Below, piece by piece: positions 35,194 to 48,985 of a stretch of DNA of 64,000 nt (its first letter is position 1; each line of letters starts with the position of its first letter). Origin of the DNA: Methanobacterium formicicum DSM 3637 (lineage in GTDB: Archaea; Methanobacteriota; Methanobacteria; Methanobacteriales; Methanobacteriaceae). The position numbers and the translations under genes were made by a program. The stretch covers positions 89,738 to 153,737 of the forward strand of contig NZ_AMPO01000006.1 of assembly GCF_000302455.1 (NCBI RefSeq), given 5' to 3'. The notes below the pieces were generated by a model, which ran no database searches, was not told the origin of the DNA, and worked only from the letters and a program-made list of their open reading frames with translations.

Positions 35194-36310
35194 TCTAGAG
35201 GATAATTGGGATTCTGTCCGTGAGAAAATAATAGGATTAGGGGAGCAATCCATCCGGAAAAGTTACTATCCTCAACTGCAGCAGAGACTCTCTGAACTGG
35301 AAAGATTCAGGGCACTGTTGGATGAAACCAATGAATCAATTTTCCTTTCAGAAGTTCCATCTGGGCATTTTGCTGATGTGAATAAATTTGCCAGCCAGCA
35401 ACTGGGATATTCTACTGAAAAAATGCTTGAAATGAAAGTGGAAGATATAATTGATCCGGATAAACTGGATGAAATGAGAACAATTATTTTCAGTTTGTTC
35501 GATGGGAAGCATCTCAAAAACCGTAAAACCATTGAAACAGTTTTAAAAAGAAGTGATAACTCCCAGATCAATGTAGAAATGAGCATTAGTCTGGTGAAGT
35601 TCAGTGATGTTTTCTACATTGTAATGGTGGCCCGGGACATTACCGAACGAAAAGAGTTTGAAAACGCACTCAAATCTTCCCTTAATGAAAAAGAAGTCTT
35701 GATAAGGGAGATACATCACCGGGTTAAAAATAACATGCAGATCATTTCCAGTTTACTCAACCTCCAAAAACAGTACGTTAACGATGAAGAGGCAGTAGAC
35801 GTCCTGAAAGAAAGCCAGAACAGAGTTAAATCCATGGCCATGATCCATGAAAAACTCTATAAATCACGTAATTTCTCGGAAATTAACTTTGCAGACTACA
35901 TACGTAGCCTGGTTTCTGATCTTTTCTATTCCTACGGTGTGGATTCAAACCGGGTTAAAACCATCATTTTACTGGAGGAAGTGATGATGGGATTGGAAAC
36001 AGCCATTCCCTGTGGTCTTATTGTAAGTGAACTGGTGACTAACACCCTGAAATATGCTTTTCCCCATCAGGAGAAAGGTGAGTTTAAAATAGAACTCCAT
36101 TCGGAGAGTGATGGTTTTTATGATCTGATAATCAGTGATAATGGTGTGGGAATGCCTGAAAACATCAACTTTGATGAGACTGATACACTGGGATTGCAAC
36201 TGGTAAACAGTCTGGTGAATCAACTGGAAGGCACCGTTGAATTGTCCCGGGATAAGGGGACCAAGTTCAACATCAAATTTAAAGAATTGGAATATAAAGA
36301 AAGAATTTAA
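35183..36310 (+). CDS. PAS-domain sensor histidine kinase (HisKA_2 type)
   Basis: 375 residues: coiled N-terminus (~1-45), a PAS domain (~45-165), then HisKA_2 with phospho-acceptor His in REIHHRVKNNMQIISSLLNL (~183) and HATPase_c with N box LVTNTLKYAFP, G1 DNGVGMPEN and GLQLVNSLV. No membrane helices, so a cytoplasmic sensor. It overlaps the alcohol dehydrogenase gene by 11 bases; no response regulator is adjacent. Signal is unknown; coupling with the dehydrogenase hints at a shared redox or alcohol-related context. Confidence 0.9.
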   Translation: MHSDLEDNWDSVREKIIGLGEQSIRKSYYPQLQQRLSELERFRALLDETNESIFLSEVPSGHFADVNKFASQQLGYSTEKMLEMKVEDIIDPDKLDEMRTIIFSLFDGKHLKNRKTIETVLKRSDNSQINVEMSISLVKFSDVFYIVMVARDITERKEFENALKSSLNEKEVLIREIHHRVKNNMQIISSLLNLQKQYVNDEEAVDVLKESQNRVKSMAMIHEKLYKSRNFSEINFADYIRSLVSDLFYSYGVDSNRVKTIILLEEVMMGLETAIPCGLIVSELVTNTLKYAFPHQEKGEFKIELHSESDGFYDLIISDNGVGMPENINFDETDTLGLQLVNSLVNQLEGTVELSRDKGTKFNIKFKELEYKERI

Positions 36311-36714
36311 AAGGATTTATACAAATTATTTCATGTGAGAACTCTTACATTACATTTTTTTTTGGATTGATATTATTTTTAATCATTGGATAATTCTTCC
36401 TTTACTTTTTTAAGCTTACCCTTTAATTCTCCTTCTTTTTCCTTAATTTTGCCCTTTAATTCCCCCATATTAATCAATCCTCCCCTTTTTATCTGAAAAT
36501 ATCTAAGAAACTCTCTAATTGGAAATAATCCATGGAAAATCTAAACTTATCTATAAATATTTTTTTTCCAAATGTGATTGTCTTTTATTTTCTAATTCAA
36601 TCTTGGTATCTCCAACTTATTACTACTTAATTCAACTAATTTCACTAGTTATTATGTTTATCCCACTTTATAACAGTATATCTAGAGAAATACATTTTTT
36701 AGTTCTTTGAATAT
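36311..36714. other. Intergenic region with one small ORF
   Basis: Apart from the small minus-strand ORF at 36379-36468 the region is AT-rich with no recognisable gene. The open plus-strand frame around 36519-36710 is Tyr/Phe/Ile-rich without a ribosome binding site or family resemblance and is not called. Confidence 0.5.
36379..36468 (-). CDS. Small 29-residue Lys/Glu-rich ORF
   Basis: ATG 36468 is preceded by GGGGAGGAT. The product begins MGELKGKIKEKEGELKGKLK and continues with a Lys/Glu/Val helix to ELSND; GELKGK occurs twice, 11 residues apart. Composition suggests a single charged amphipathic helix, vaguely like CsbD-type stress peptides, but it is too short for firm assignment. Confidence 0.5.
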   Translation of the reverse strand: MGELKGKIKEKEGELKGKLKKVKEELSND

Positions 36715-38856
36715 CTAATCCAAAACATCCCAGTCACGAATTTCTATTTTTAAATCCTTAAGCTGGTCCTCAACTGAGTTTTCAGGACTGTATGGCAGTA
36801 CATGTCCAGTGATAAATGGTTTTGGTAGATTTAATGATTTTAAATTTTGTTCGGCAACTTCCTGCCAAATTTTCAGCCAACCTTCTCTGGGCTTTTCAAG
36901 GGAGGAACTTCCCTTAATTCCCAAGTGTTCAATCCATAGGGAATTTCGCAGTTTTCCAATATAATTACTTGAATCGCTATCCAATCCTGGCAGTATAACG
37001 TTGATTTCCATATTTCTATGGAATTTGGTGTCAAAAAAACCTTCAAGTTCATTAACATAAGTGAGGGATGAACCATCAAGGTTGGCAGTGCCCACAGTGG
37101 CCCATAAATCATCCACAACACCCACTTTGGCGTGTACATAAACCGGTTGTATTTGGAACCTTTGTTTTTCCCATCTTGTAGACCACAGTGTAAAAAAACC
37201 GATCTGAGGATGTTCCAGAATATCTTCATAGGTTTTTATTCCCATTTTTTCAATGCACTGGTTCTGCCATTTTTTGTATCCGGGGTTATCCGGGTTTTCA
37301 TTCATCAATACTATCACTTGAATGTCATCATTATTCTTTAATGTATTTTTCAAAGCTTTAACAATAGTTTTATTGGTAAAAAACTGGTTTTCAAGGTATA
37401 TATAATCCTTAGCATTGGCCAGGGCTTTTCGATAGCCTTCAAATATTCCCAGTTCCCCTTTGTCAGTTAATGTTTCTGGGGTTACTGATCTGGCCACCTG
37501 AACCGGCGTTTTTCCTGAACCCCGTGTTTTCAGATGTTGATCCATTCTTCCATGTCCATTGTAATCTTCCCTGGAAATGTAATTCCACATCTGGGTGAAA
37601 AATTCTTGCACATGATAAACTGCCCCTCCTTTTAATTTAATCGACACATCATGAACCGGTCTCACACCACTAGGCTCACGTCGGGGGTCGTTAATTAAAT
37701 GCCTCGATGAGTCCCAGTAATCTTTTTTAAAGGGAGATCCAATAATATAAGCTTCTTTATCATCAACAATCAGAGTTTTAGCATGCATCACATGCAGACC
37801 ATGAGATTTGAACTGACGGATTTCAACAGAACTCTCTTTGAAGAAATCTTTTATCTCTTTGTAACTATCCGGCACCGCCAGGTTTTCATTTAAGATTATT
37901 TTCACCTGGATTCCCCTTGAACTGGCATTTAAAAGGGTTTGGGTTAGAATATCCTGGGTATGGAAGGTACCATCAGTTTCAGAGGTGAAGGTGGCGGTGA
38001 AATCTGGCTCAAATTCGAACTGTGTGAGATAAACATATGAATGTGCACTGTTAATGGACTGGACCAAACTTTCAAGTTCGCTCTGATTATCAACCAGAAC
38101 CTCTACCTGGTTATTCTCTGTAAATCTTGACTTTTCAGAATTTCCCAGGGTTACGTACCATCCAGTTGCCCAATTTCTGGGGATTATTATGTCTCCAATA
38201 TTCTTCATGGTTTCAGATACCGCGATGTATTGTTCTGTTTTGAAAAGTTCAGATGCCCCCAGAACATCTTTGATCACCACCTGAATAGTAGGTTTATCAT
38301 CTAAAATATTTTGATAACTACTTGGGGGATATAAAACCTCATAAAAACCATTTTCATCAGTTTTAGACTCATTTAAAACATGATAATTTTTAATTGCTAC
38401 TGGGGAAATCTTATCAATAATTTCCACAGCAGGACTACGCTTTAGGGAGTACTCGGTCTTTCCAGCACCTTCCACTGAAACCACCAAACCCTCCAGCGGG
38501 TCACCATTTTCATCTAAAACCTTTCCCTTAACTCCTCTGTTGGGACCCTTAACCTTCACAAGTCCCAAATCTATTGTTTTACCTTTTAAATTAACGGTTA
38601 AAATAGTTTCATACAATTTTTCATCTTTAAATCCAACTTCCAACTTTATTTTCACAGGGGAGTTTTGATTTTTTTGTTTTTCTGCTAATTTCAGTGATGA
38701 AACGTGGAAGTTACCATCAGAATTGGTTACGGTTTCTGCAATTTTTTGATTCATCACCAAAGGATTGGAATCAATCCGCTCTATAATCAGATTGTGATGT
38801 GACAGTGGTTTCCCATCAACTCCTACTAAACGCCCTTTAAACAGATTACTTTCCAT
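36715..38856 (-). CDS. Phospholipase D-like protein with N-terminal beta domains
   Basis: About 713 residues. Two carboxypeptidase-regulatory-like/transthyretin-type beta domains (GRLVGVDGKPLS ... ; GVKGKVLDENGDPLEG) fill the first ~230 residues. They are followed by two PLD half-domains with HKD motifs: HAKTLIVDDKEAYIIGS and HAKVGVVDDLWATVGTANLD. No signal peptide or membrane helix is seen. PLD proteins cut or transfer phosphodiesters of lipids or nucleic acid. ATG 38856 is preferred to TTG 38871, as a GGAAGTGA lies upstream of the ATG. The combination with N-terminal beta domains in a cytoplasmic protein is unusual. Confidence 0.85.
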   Translation of the reverse strand: MESNLFKGRLVGVDGKPLSHHNLIIERIDSNPLVMNQKIAETVTNSDGNFHVSSLKLAEKQKNQNSPVKIKLEVGFKDEKLYETILTVNLKGKTIDLGLVKVKGPNRGVKGKVLDENGDPLEGLVVSVEGAGKTEYSLKRSPAVEIIDKISPVAIKNYHVLNESKTDENGFYEVLYPPSSYQNILDDKPTIQVVIKDVLGASELFKTEQYIAVSETMKNIGDIIIPRNWATGWYVTLGNSEKSRFTENNQVEVLVDNQSELESLVQSINSAHSYVYLTQFEFEPDFTATFTSETDGTFHTQDILTQTLLNASSRGIQVKIILNENLAVPDSYKEIKDFFKESSVEIRQFKSHGLHVMHAKTLIVDDKEAYIIGSPFKKDYWDSSRHLINDPRREPSGVRPVHDVSIKLKGGAVYHVQEFFTQMWNYISREDYNGHGRMDQHLKTRGSGKTPVQVARSVTPETLTDKGELGIFEGYRKALANAKDYIYLENQFFTNKTIVKALKNTLKNNDDIQVIVLMNENPDNPGYKKWQNQCIEKMGIKTYEDILEHPQIGFFTLWSTRWEKQRFQIQPVYVHAKVGVVDDLWATVGTANLDGSSLTYVNELEGFFDTKFHRNMEINVILPGLDSDSSNYIGKLRNSLWIEHLGIKGSSSLEKPREGWLKIWQEVAEQNLKSLNLPKPFITGHVLPYSPENSVEDQLKDLKIEIRDWDVLD

Positions 38857-40334
<1,478 letters not shown>

Positions 40335-40467
40335 CCCTATGTTGATAGTACCGGGTAATTCCACTAAGGAGATGTTCTGACGGAGTAAGGTTATTATACC
40401 AATAACCTAATAATCTTATAGCAATAACTAAATACTCATTCACATCCATGGAAAATAACAGGTGATT

Positions 40468-40878
40468 ATGATGCAGGAATTTTGGGGTAGGCGGCTGGTG
40501 GCGTTAATTGTTGACGTGATTTTCATCACTCTTTTAATGTGGGTTTTAACTGCCATAGTTTATCCAGTACTGGCATGGAATAATCTATATTCAGTTTTAA
40601 ATTATTGGCTTGTACTGTTGGGTGTGTTGATAGTTCTATACTTCACAGTAATGGAGGGCAAATGGTCTTCAACCCTGGGCAAGGGCTTACTGAAACTTAA
40701 AGTCCAGGCTGCTGATGGAAATATGAACTGCAAAAAGGCATTCCTGCGAAACATCTCCAAATTCCTGTGGGTCCCACTGGTAATTGATCTTTTAATTGGA
40801 GTGGTTGTGAGTAAAGAAGGAACACGGCAAAGATATCTGGACATACTTGCCAAAACCACTGTAATTAAAGTGGAATAA
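40468..40878 (+). CDS. RDD-family membrane protein
   Basis: About 136 residues. Two helices in the first half and a third near the C-terminus; RDD-family features include RRLVALIVDVIFIT (conserved Arg and Asp in helix 1) and STLGKGLLKLKV between helices 2 and 3. Function of RDD proteins is generally unknown, possibly ion or solute transport. ATG 40468 or 40471 follows AGGTGAT. It starts 133 bases after hypE. Confidence 0.75.
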   Translation: MMQEFWGRRLVALIVDVIFITLLMWVLTAIVYPVLAWNNLYSVLNYWLVLLGVLIVLYFTVMEGKWSSTLGKGLLKLKVQAADGNMNCKKAFLRNISKFLWVPLVIDLLIGVVVSKEGTRQRYLDILAKTTVIKVE

Positions 40879-41100
40879 CTTAGAAAAGAATTATTTTAAC
40901 TGGGAATACTTTAATTGGATATTATTTTAAACTCTATCTTTTTTGGAAATACATTGAATCTAAAAAATTCATTTTAAAAAAATTCATTTAATCTGAAATA
41001 ATATAGACTGATCTGGAAAACAAAAAATTGGAAAATAGGATATAACGATTAGATCTCCATTTTCCATTGTTTTATTGGTATTTTTTCCTTGTTTTTAATG

Positions 41101-41370
41101 TTATTCATCCACGATTTTAACCAGTTGGACCTCTTCTGGTTGAGCTATGGCCCTGCCGATTATTATGGTTGCTACCACAGCTATGATGGTGATCACCACT
41201 GCATATATTAATAACCCCCATAAATCGCTTCCTTTTGGAAGAAACTGTAATATGATCGCTTTTATTGCTTCATTCCATGCCAGTGCAGCAATCAATCCAA
41301 ACGCAGTGGTGATTAATGTTGCAATGGTTTGAAGTACCTGTCCCTTAACTTCGTTTGCCTGCTTTTTCAT
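41101..41370 (-). CDS. DUF5654 family small membrane protein
   Basis: 89 residues with two membrane helices (~15-35 and ~48-72), the family feature TAFGLIAALAWNEAIKA and a short charged C-terminal tail. Common in methanogens as a single-copy small membrane protein of unknown role. ATG 41370 follows GAGGGGA. Confidence 0.8.
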   Translation of the reverse strand: MKKQANEVKGQVLQTIATLITTAFGLIAALAWNEAIKAIILQFLPKGSDLWGLLIYAVVITIIAVVATIIIGRAIAQPEEVQLVKIVDE

Positions 41371-41708
41371 ATGTTCCCCTCCTCACAAGAAATACTTACT
41401 TATTATTTTTGTATGATAATTTATATAAATTTTAAATCTGGAAGATAATTTAAGGATATTATGTGGACTAATTTTTCATGGGGAAGGTTTTACCACAAGT
41501 TAATGGTATAAATTTTTGTGGTTAATTAAAAAATAATTTGCCCAGTAAAAAATCCATCCCAGTAAAATCTATCAATAGACAAACGTAGATCTATTAAAAT
41601 AATAGAACCGGAAAACATAATGTAAAGGATTAATAGGATCTTTTCGGTTTACCCTTTTGTATCAATTAAACTGGAAAAAATAAGGAATAAGAAGTACGGA
41701 AAGATAAA
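41371..41708. other. Intergenic region between divergent DUF5654 and cbiC genes
   Basis: AT-rich; contains the promoters of both genes. No structured RNA or cobalamin-riboswitch-like box was seen upstream of cbiC. Confidence 0.4.
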
Positions 41709-42338
<630 letters not shown>

Positions 42339-42468
42339 TGCAAGTAAACAACCATTAAAACTATTCAGGAGAATTATAATCATCTGGGGATTTATAACCC
42401 TTCCTGAGAATTATAATTATTTAGGATAATCATTTAGGAGATCTATAAACAAATCAGGAGAAGCTGAC

Positions 42469-43731
42469 ATGAAATCTGAAGACCTATTCAAAGATGCTAA
42501 AAATTATCTTCCCGGAGGAGTTGACTCCCCAGTAAGGGCCATTAAACCATACCCCTTCTTTGCCCTTAAAGCAGAGGGCCCACGATTATTTGATGTGGAC
42601 GGGAACAGTTACCTGGACTACTGCCTGGCCTATGGGCCGCTGGTTCTGGGCCATGCCTACCCTCCAGTGATGGAAACAGTTTCCAAACAATTATCAAATG
42701 GCTCTGCCTATGGTGTTCCCACTGAGAACGAGATCAAACTGGCTAAGGAAGTTGTAAAACGGGTGCCCTGTGCAGATATGGTCCGTTTTGTTAACTCCGG
42801 TACCGAGGCCACCATGAGTGCCATTCGCCTGGCCAGAGCAGTTACTGGTAAAAATAAGATATTGAAATTTGAAGGAGCCTACCATGGTGCCCATGACTAT
42901 GTCCTGGTAAAATCAGGATCCGGAGCAGCTGGTTTACCTGACTCCCCTGGAGTCCCAGAAGAAACAACCAAAAACACATTACTGGCACCATTCAATGATG
43001 CAGAAGCCATTACCAGCCTGGTGAAAAAGGAGAAGGATGATCTGGCAGCTATTATCCTGGAACCAGTTATGGGTAACGTTGGCTGCATACCTCCTAAAAG
43101 AGAATTTCTGGAATTTTTACGGGAAATAACTGCTGAAAACGGCATTATACTCATCTTTGATGAGGTTATCACTGGTTTTAGAATTGCCAAAGGCGGGGCC
43201 CAGGAATACTTCGATGTGACCCCTGATCTGGTGACCATGGGGAAAATTTTGGGAGGAGGATTCCCAATGGGTGCATTTGCCGGTAAGAAGGAATTCATGG
43301 AACGCATAGCACCTCAAGGAGATGTATACCAGGCAGGAACATTTAACGGAAACCCCATATCAATCACTGCCGGCCTGGAAACCATGAAACACCTGGATGA
43401 AAAATTCTACCAGGAATCCGAAACCAGCGGACTGAAGATGCGCAGGGGACTGGAAAACATCCTGGAAGATGCATCCTTAAATTATCAGGTGGCAGGTCTA
43501 TCATCAATGTTCCAGATCTACTTCACTCAAAGTGAGGTATGGGACTATGCCCAGGCTAAAACTGCCGATACCGAGAAATTCAACACCTACTTCCAGACCT
43601 TACTTGCCAACGGAGTTTTCATTCCACCATCCCAGTTTGAGTGCTGTTTCCTATCACAGGCCCATTCACCTGAGGATATACAGATAACCCTGGAAGCAAT
43701 GGAAAAAGGAATCAAAGCTGCCGAAAAGTAA
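42469..43731 (+). CDS. hemL: Glutamate-1-semialdehyde 2,1-aminomutase HemL
   Basis: 420 residues, class III aminotransferase fold. Visible motifs: YLPGGVDSPVRA at the N-terminus, NSGTEATMSAIRLAR, IIFDEVITGFR-like segment and the PLP Lys in MGKILGGGFPMG (~258). It makes 5-aminolevulinate, precursor of F430, cobalamin and siroheme in methanogens. ATG 42469 follows AGGAG. Confidence 0.97.
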   Translation: MKSEDLFKDAKNYLPGGVDSPVRAIKPYPFFALKAEGPRLFDVDGNSYLDYCLAYGPLVLGHAYPPVMETVSKQLSNGSAYGVPTENEIKLAKEVVKRVPCADMVRFVNSGTEATMSAIRLARAVTGKNKILKFEGAYHGAHDYVLVKSGSGAAGLPDSPGVPEETTKNTLLAPFNDAEAITSLVKKEKDDLAAIILEPVMGNVGCIPPKREFLEFLREITAENGIILIFDEVITGFRIAKGGAQEYFDVTPDLVTMGKILGGGFPMGAFAGKKEFMERIAPQGDVYQAGTFNGNPISITAGLETMKHLDEKFYQESETSGLKMRRGLENILEDASLNYQVAGLSSMFQIYFTQSEVWDYAQAKTADTEKFNTYFQTLLANGVFIPPSQFECCFLSQAHSPEDIQITLEAMEKGIKAAEK

Positions 43732-44006
43732 TAAACCATTACTTTGTTTAACAAAATTCCTTGTATGTTCTTTTGAGTCGGGATTCAAAGGGATGTTCAT
43801 TTTTTTTACCTATCAATAAAATATTTTATTAGTGATTGGCATTTCAATTTTTAAGACCCATTAACATAGGGAGCTTAACATAGGGAACTTAACATATGGA
43901 AATATTCGATTGTACTTTTGTTAAATACGTTCTAATAATTATTTGTGCGTGAAATTAAACTCAGATTACCAATAAAATTTCACGCTCAAATCAGACCCCT
44001 GTTTAT

Positions 44007-46016
<2,010 letters not shown>

Positions 46017-46698
46017 ATGTTAAGTTGGCATGTTTAGGATACATCCTCCTAATATGCTTTTTAAAGATTTAAATGATGATAACAGTTTGCTGGGAGATTT
46101 TCAGATTGTTTGGAACATTTCTCAGGTTGTCCCTTGCTCATAAGCTTATATTAATTGTATTCATAAGTTTTTCTTGAAATTAGATAGTTGGGTGGTTTTT
46201 TTGGGAAACAATGTCACTCAGTAACACATATCCTTTCATAATTATGTTTAATATTATGATCATCACCTCATATAAAAACAAGATATTTTTTGGCTGTAAA
46301 TTAGTTGGTGTTGACATTTTTTATGGTGGTTGGTCCATTTTTTCATGGGAAAGATAATTATTCTCTTTATCCTCCTGATGTTATAGATGAAAAAAATGTT
46401 GTCAATGCTTTAATCACACAAATTACATCCATTAATGCATAAATTCATTCACTGATCTATGTATGGGGGAAAATGACAGAGTTCTTGCAGATTGTAGTCG
46501 ATAGCATGATATAACGAAGGCATGAATAGAATAATAGCACTAGATTTCAGGAGCAGTTACTATAAATAATGTCAATAACAATTACCTCTTTAAATGAAAA
46601 AGTTTAACTTATAGATGCTGTATTCATATTAGTAGTAAAGAATTGGCTTAAAAATATTCCAAAATTCTAGAGAAGTTATCGTTGGGAGCAACCCTCTT
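46017..46698. other. Long intergenic region, possible gene remnant
   Basis: 682 bases without a supported gene. A 39-codon open frame at 46323-46442 (MVVGPFFHGKDNYSLYPP...) has protein-like composition but no ribosome binding site and no recognised family; it may be a decayed fragment. The last ~100 bases are AT-rich and presumably carry the promoter for the gene at 46699. Confidence 0.4.
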
Positions 46699-46998
46699 AT
46701 GAAGAAAGTATTTTTATGGTGGTTAATTGCCGGTAGCAAAGGTGGAGAAAACCGGGCCAGGATGATACTTGAACTAAAACAAAGACCATACAATGCCAAT
46801 AAGCTTGCTGAGAAGCTTTCACTGGATTATAAGACAATAAGGCATCATATGGATGTTTTACAGGAGAACCAAATAGTTGAATCCACCGGAGAAAAATACG
46901 GTGCATTATATTTTCTCTCAGATGAAATGGAAAAAGATTATGGTACTTTTCTGGATATTTGGGAAGAATTTATGAAAAGTGATGAACAAATAAAATAA
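46699..46998 (+). CDS. Winged-helix transcriptional regulator (ArsR-like)
   Basis: 99 residues with a winged helix: ENRARMILELKQRPYNANKLAEKLSLDYKTIRHHMDVLQ recognition region and a wing ending in YGALYFLSDEM. DNA-binding repressor-like. The downstream small membrane protein begins 37 bases later, and this regulator-membrane protein pairing occurs elsewhere in methanogens. It has no obvious metal-binding Cys, so the signal is unknown; possibly transmitted by the membrane partner. Confidence 0.85.
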   Translation: MKKVFLWWLIAGSKGGENRARMILELKQRPYNANKLAEKLSLDYKTIRHHMDVLQENQIVESTGEKYGALYFLSDEMEKDYGTFLDIWEEFMKSDEQIK

Positions 46999-47035
46999 GA
47001 AGTAAATAAATTATCACGTAACGAAGGCATAAAAA

Positions 47036-47368
47036 ATGTTGATGGAAATTAATCTATTTGGACTGTCAAATATAGTACCTACTTTGTATGCACTGGTTAA
47101 AGTGTCTGCTTTAATAACCAGCATAGCCAATATCATCCTTTTAATTGGAATGCTCTACGTGTACGTGGAAAGATACCGTAAAGTGAAATCCAAATTTACC
47201 ACAACCCTGGTTTCATTTTCACTCCTATTCCTGGTTCAGAACATACTGTTCTCATTTTATTTCATATTTAACCTTCCAGAGACCATTATTAATGCTTTAC
47301 TGCCATTAATATTTTTAGGACTTGAATTCACGGCTTTAGCACTACTTTTAATGATAACGAGGGATTAA
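47036..47368 (+). CDS. Small membrane protein paired with the winged-helix regulator
   Basis: 110 residues with three membrane helices (~17-43, ~55-78, ~85-107) joined by a short basic loop (ERYRKVKSK). I do not recognise a named family. The 37-base gap to the winged-helix gene suggests an operon and a joint sensing role (inference). Confidence 0.65.
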   Translation: MLMEINLFGLSNIVPTLYALVKVSALITSIANIILLIGMLYVYVERYRKVKSKFTTTLVSFSLLFLVQNILFSFYFIFNLPETIINALLPLIFLGLEFTALALLLMITRD

Positions 47369-47694
47369 TACATTTTTTTTTAAATCTAACATTTTCCCCA
47401 AGTAAAATTTTATTTTTTTCCGCAAGTAAATCTATTTATTTCACGTGAATTCTTAATTGAAGGTTTTTTAAGTCAAATTTTCTTTTTTAAGATACTTTCA
47501 GGGTTATTATAACTCGGAATGAATTTGGAGGGAAAAAAGAGGAAAAGCTGAGTAAATTTTGGAAAAATTACTTTTAAGTGTTTAAACAAGATTTAAGTAA
47601 CGGTTAAGGATTTAAAAAAAATTCAAAGGATTCCTTATATCGTGCATAGGTAAAACCATCCTTTGGGTTTAAAATTTAAAATGGAGGTTATAAT
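47369..47694. other. Intergenic region
   Basis: No gene seen. T-rich tracts after 47370 look like terminators; the last 60 bases hold the promoter and an ATGGAGGT ribosome binding site for the gene at 47695. Confidence 0.4.
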
Positions 47695-48585
47695 ATGGTA
47701 GATGTGAGAGAAATTAAATCTTTTAAACTGACACCTTTTACCAAGATGTCAGCGTCAATATATGGAATTTTGGGATTGATTGGTTCCATATTGATGTTAA
47801 TAGTACTTGCATTTTTGCAGGCTACCGGAGTAATTCATCATTTAGGGCAGTTTAATCTGGTCACGGGGCTGGGAATACCTTTAATTGTTCTCCTTCCAAT
47901 AGGTGCCTTTTTAAGTACTATAGTGGTAAGTTTTGTCTCAGTGATGCTTTACAATGCATTGGTACCAAAATTAGGTGGAGTGAAATTAGAATTAGAGGGT
48001 AATGAAGTGGAAAATATTCCAGTGATTTCATTTTCCCTGATACTCTCTGCCATTGAAGCAATCTGGGCATTTGTTGTAGGATTGGTCTTAGCAGCAGTGA
48101 TTTCCCCACTATTCTCGTTAATAGGTGCAATCAGTACCATGCCAGCAGCAGCCAACATAACTGCTAACATAACAAATGTTTCTGGAGCAACCATGCCCAC
48201 CGGTGCAGAAATTGGAACAGCAGGAATATTAATGTCCCTGGTTTTAATAATTGGGCTTCCAATAATAGTATTTGTATTTGGATTCATTTGGAATGCTTTA
48301 TTTGCAATATTATACAATTACATAGTCACCAGAGTAGCTAAAATCCAGTTAGAATTTGGCCAAATCACTGGAAACTTACACGAACTTAAACACATACCAG
48401 TACTACCCACAGCTCTGGCAGTAGCCCTTGTTTACATGTTGTTAGGGCTTATTGGGATCCTGTCGGGTAACTATGGAGAATTCATATCTAACTTCATAAT
48501 CTACTTCATAGAAACCGCATTAATTGCCATATTATACAACTACCTGGCACCTAAGATTGGCTCAATTAAATTAAATCTAGAATAA
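47695..48585 (+). CDS. Membrane protein with internal three-fold repeat
   Basis: 296 residues, about six membrane helices. A sequence of the form LYN(A/Y)(L/I)-x-(P/T)(K/R)-x-(G/A)-x-(V/I)-x-LE-like closes three segments: LYNALVPKLGGVKLELEG, LYNYIVTRVAKIQLEFG and LYNYLAPKIGSIKLNLE. The unit appears to be two helices plus a short amphipathic edge. I do not recognise the family. ATG 47695 with GGAGGT upstream. Confidence 0.7.
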   Translation: MVDVREIKSFKLTPFTKMSASIYGILGLIGSILMLIVLAFLQATGVIHHLGQFNLVTGLGIPLIVLLPIGAFLSTIVVSFVSVMLYNALVPKLGGVKLELEGNEVENIPVISFSLILSAIEAIWAFVVGLVLAAVISPLFSLIGAISTMPAAANITANITNVSGATMPTGAEIGTAGILMSLVLIIGLPIIVFVFGFIWNALFAILYNYIVTRVAKIQLEFGQITGNLHELKHIPVLPTALAVALVYMLLGLIGILSGNYGEFISNFIIYFIETALIAILYNYLAPKIGSIKLNLE

Positions 48586-48675
48586 ATCTAGATTAATTTT
48601 TTTCTTTATTATTTTTTAAGAATAAAGATCATAACATGCATTTTCAAAGAATAACAATAATCGGGGGTTAATGGG

Positions 48676-48885
48676 ATGAAAGCAGTATTATACACTAAGT
48701 ATAGTTCTCCCAAAGTTCTTTTTCTAGAAGAGGTTGAAAACAGCACTCTAAAGATAAATGCGGTTATGAATGTGGCTATGAAAGATGACAAAACCAAGAA
48801 ATGTGCAGAATTTGTTGATAAACTTTTGCAAATAGAGAATATGGTTAAAGCTTCAGAAAGCGAAAGAGTTTGCTTTAAAAGTTAA
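48676..48885 (+). pseudogene. Probable fragment of a zinc-type alcohol dehydrogenase/quinone oxidoreductase
   Basis: 69 residues. The first ~22 (MKAVLYTKYSSPKVLFLEEV) match the N-terminus of medium-chain dehydrogenase/quinone oxidoreductases (MKAVVYTKYGSPDVL type). The rest does not continue that family, and the usual ~330 residues are missing. A ribosome binding site-like GGGGG lies upstream, so it may still be translated. Most likely a deletion remnant. Confidence 0.5.
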
Positions 48886-48985
48886 GGAAAAGCTAACGAA
48901 TTGGGTTAATTATATTTTAAGGGATTATTCAAAAGTGAGGTGAAATAATGGAAAATAAAGGGAAAAAACAAGGGATGTGTTGCTT

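Noticed and set aside
36519..36710. 63-codon plus-strand ORF
   Set aside because: No ribosome binding site, composition typical of translated AT-rich intergenic DNA, no recognisable family.
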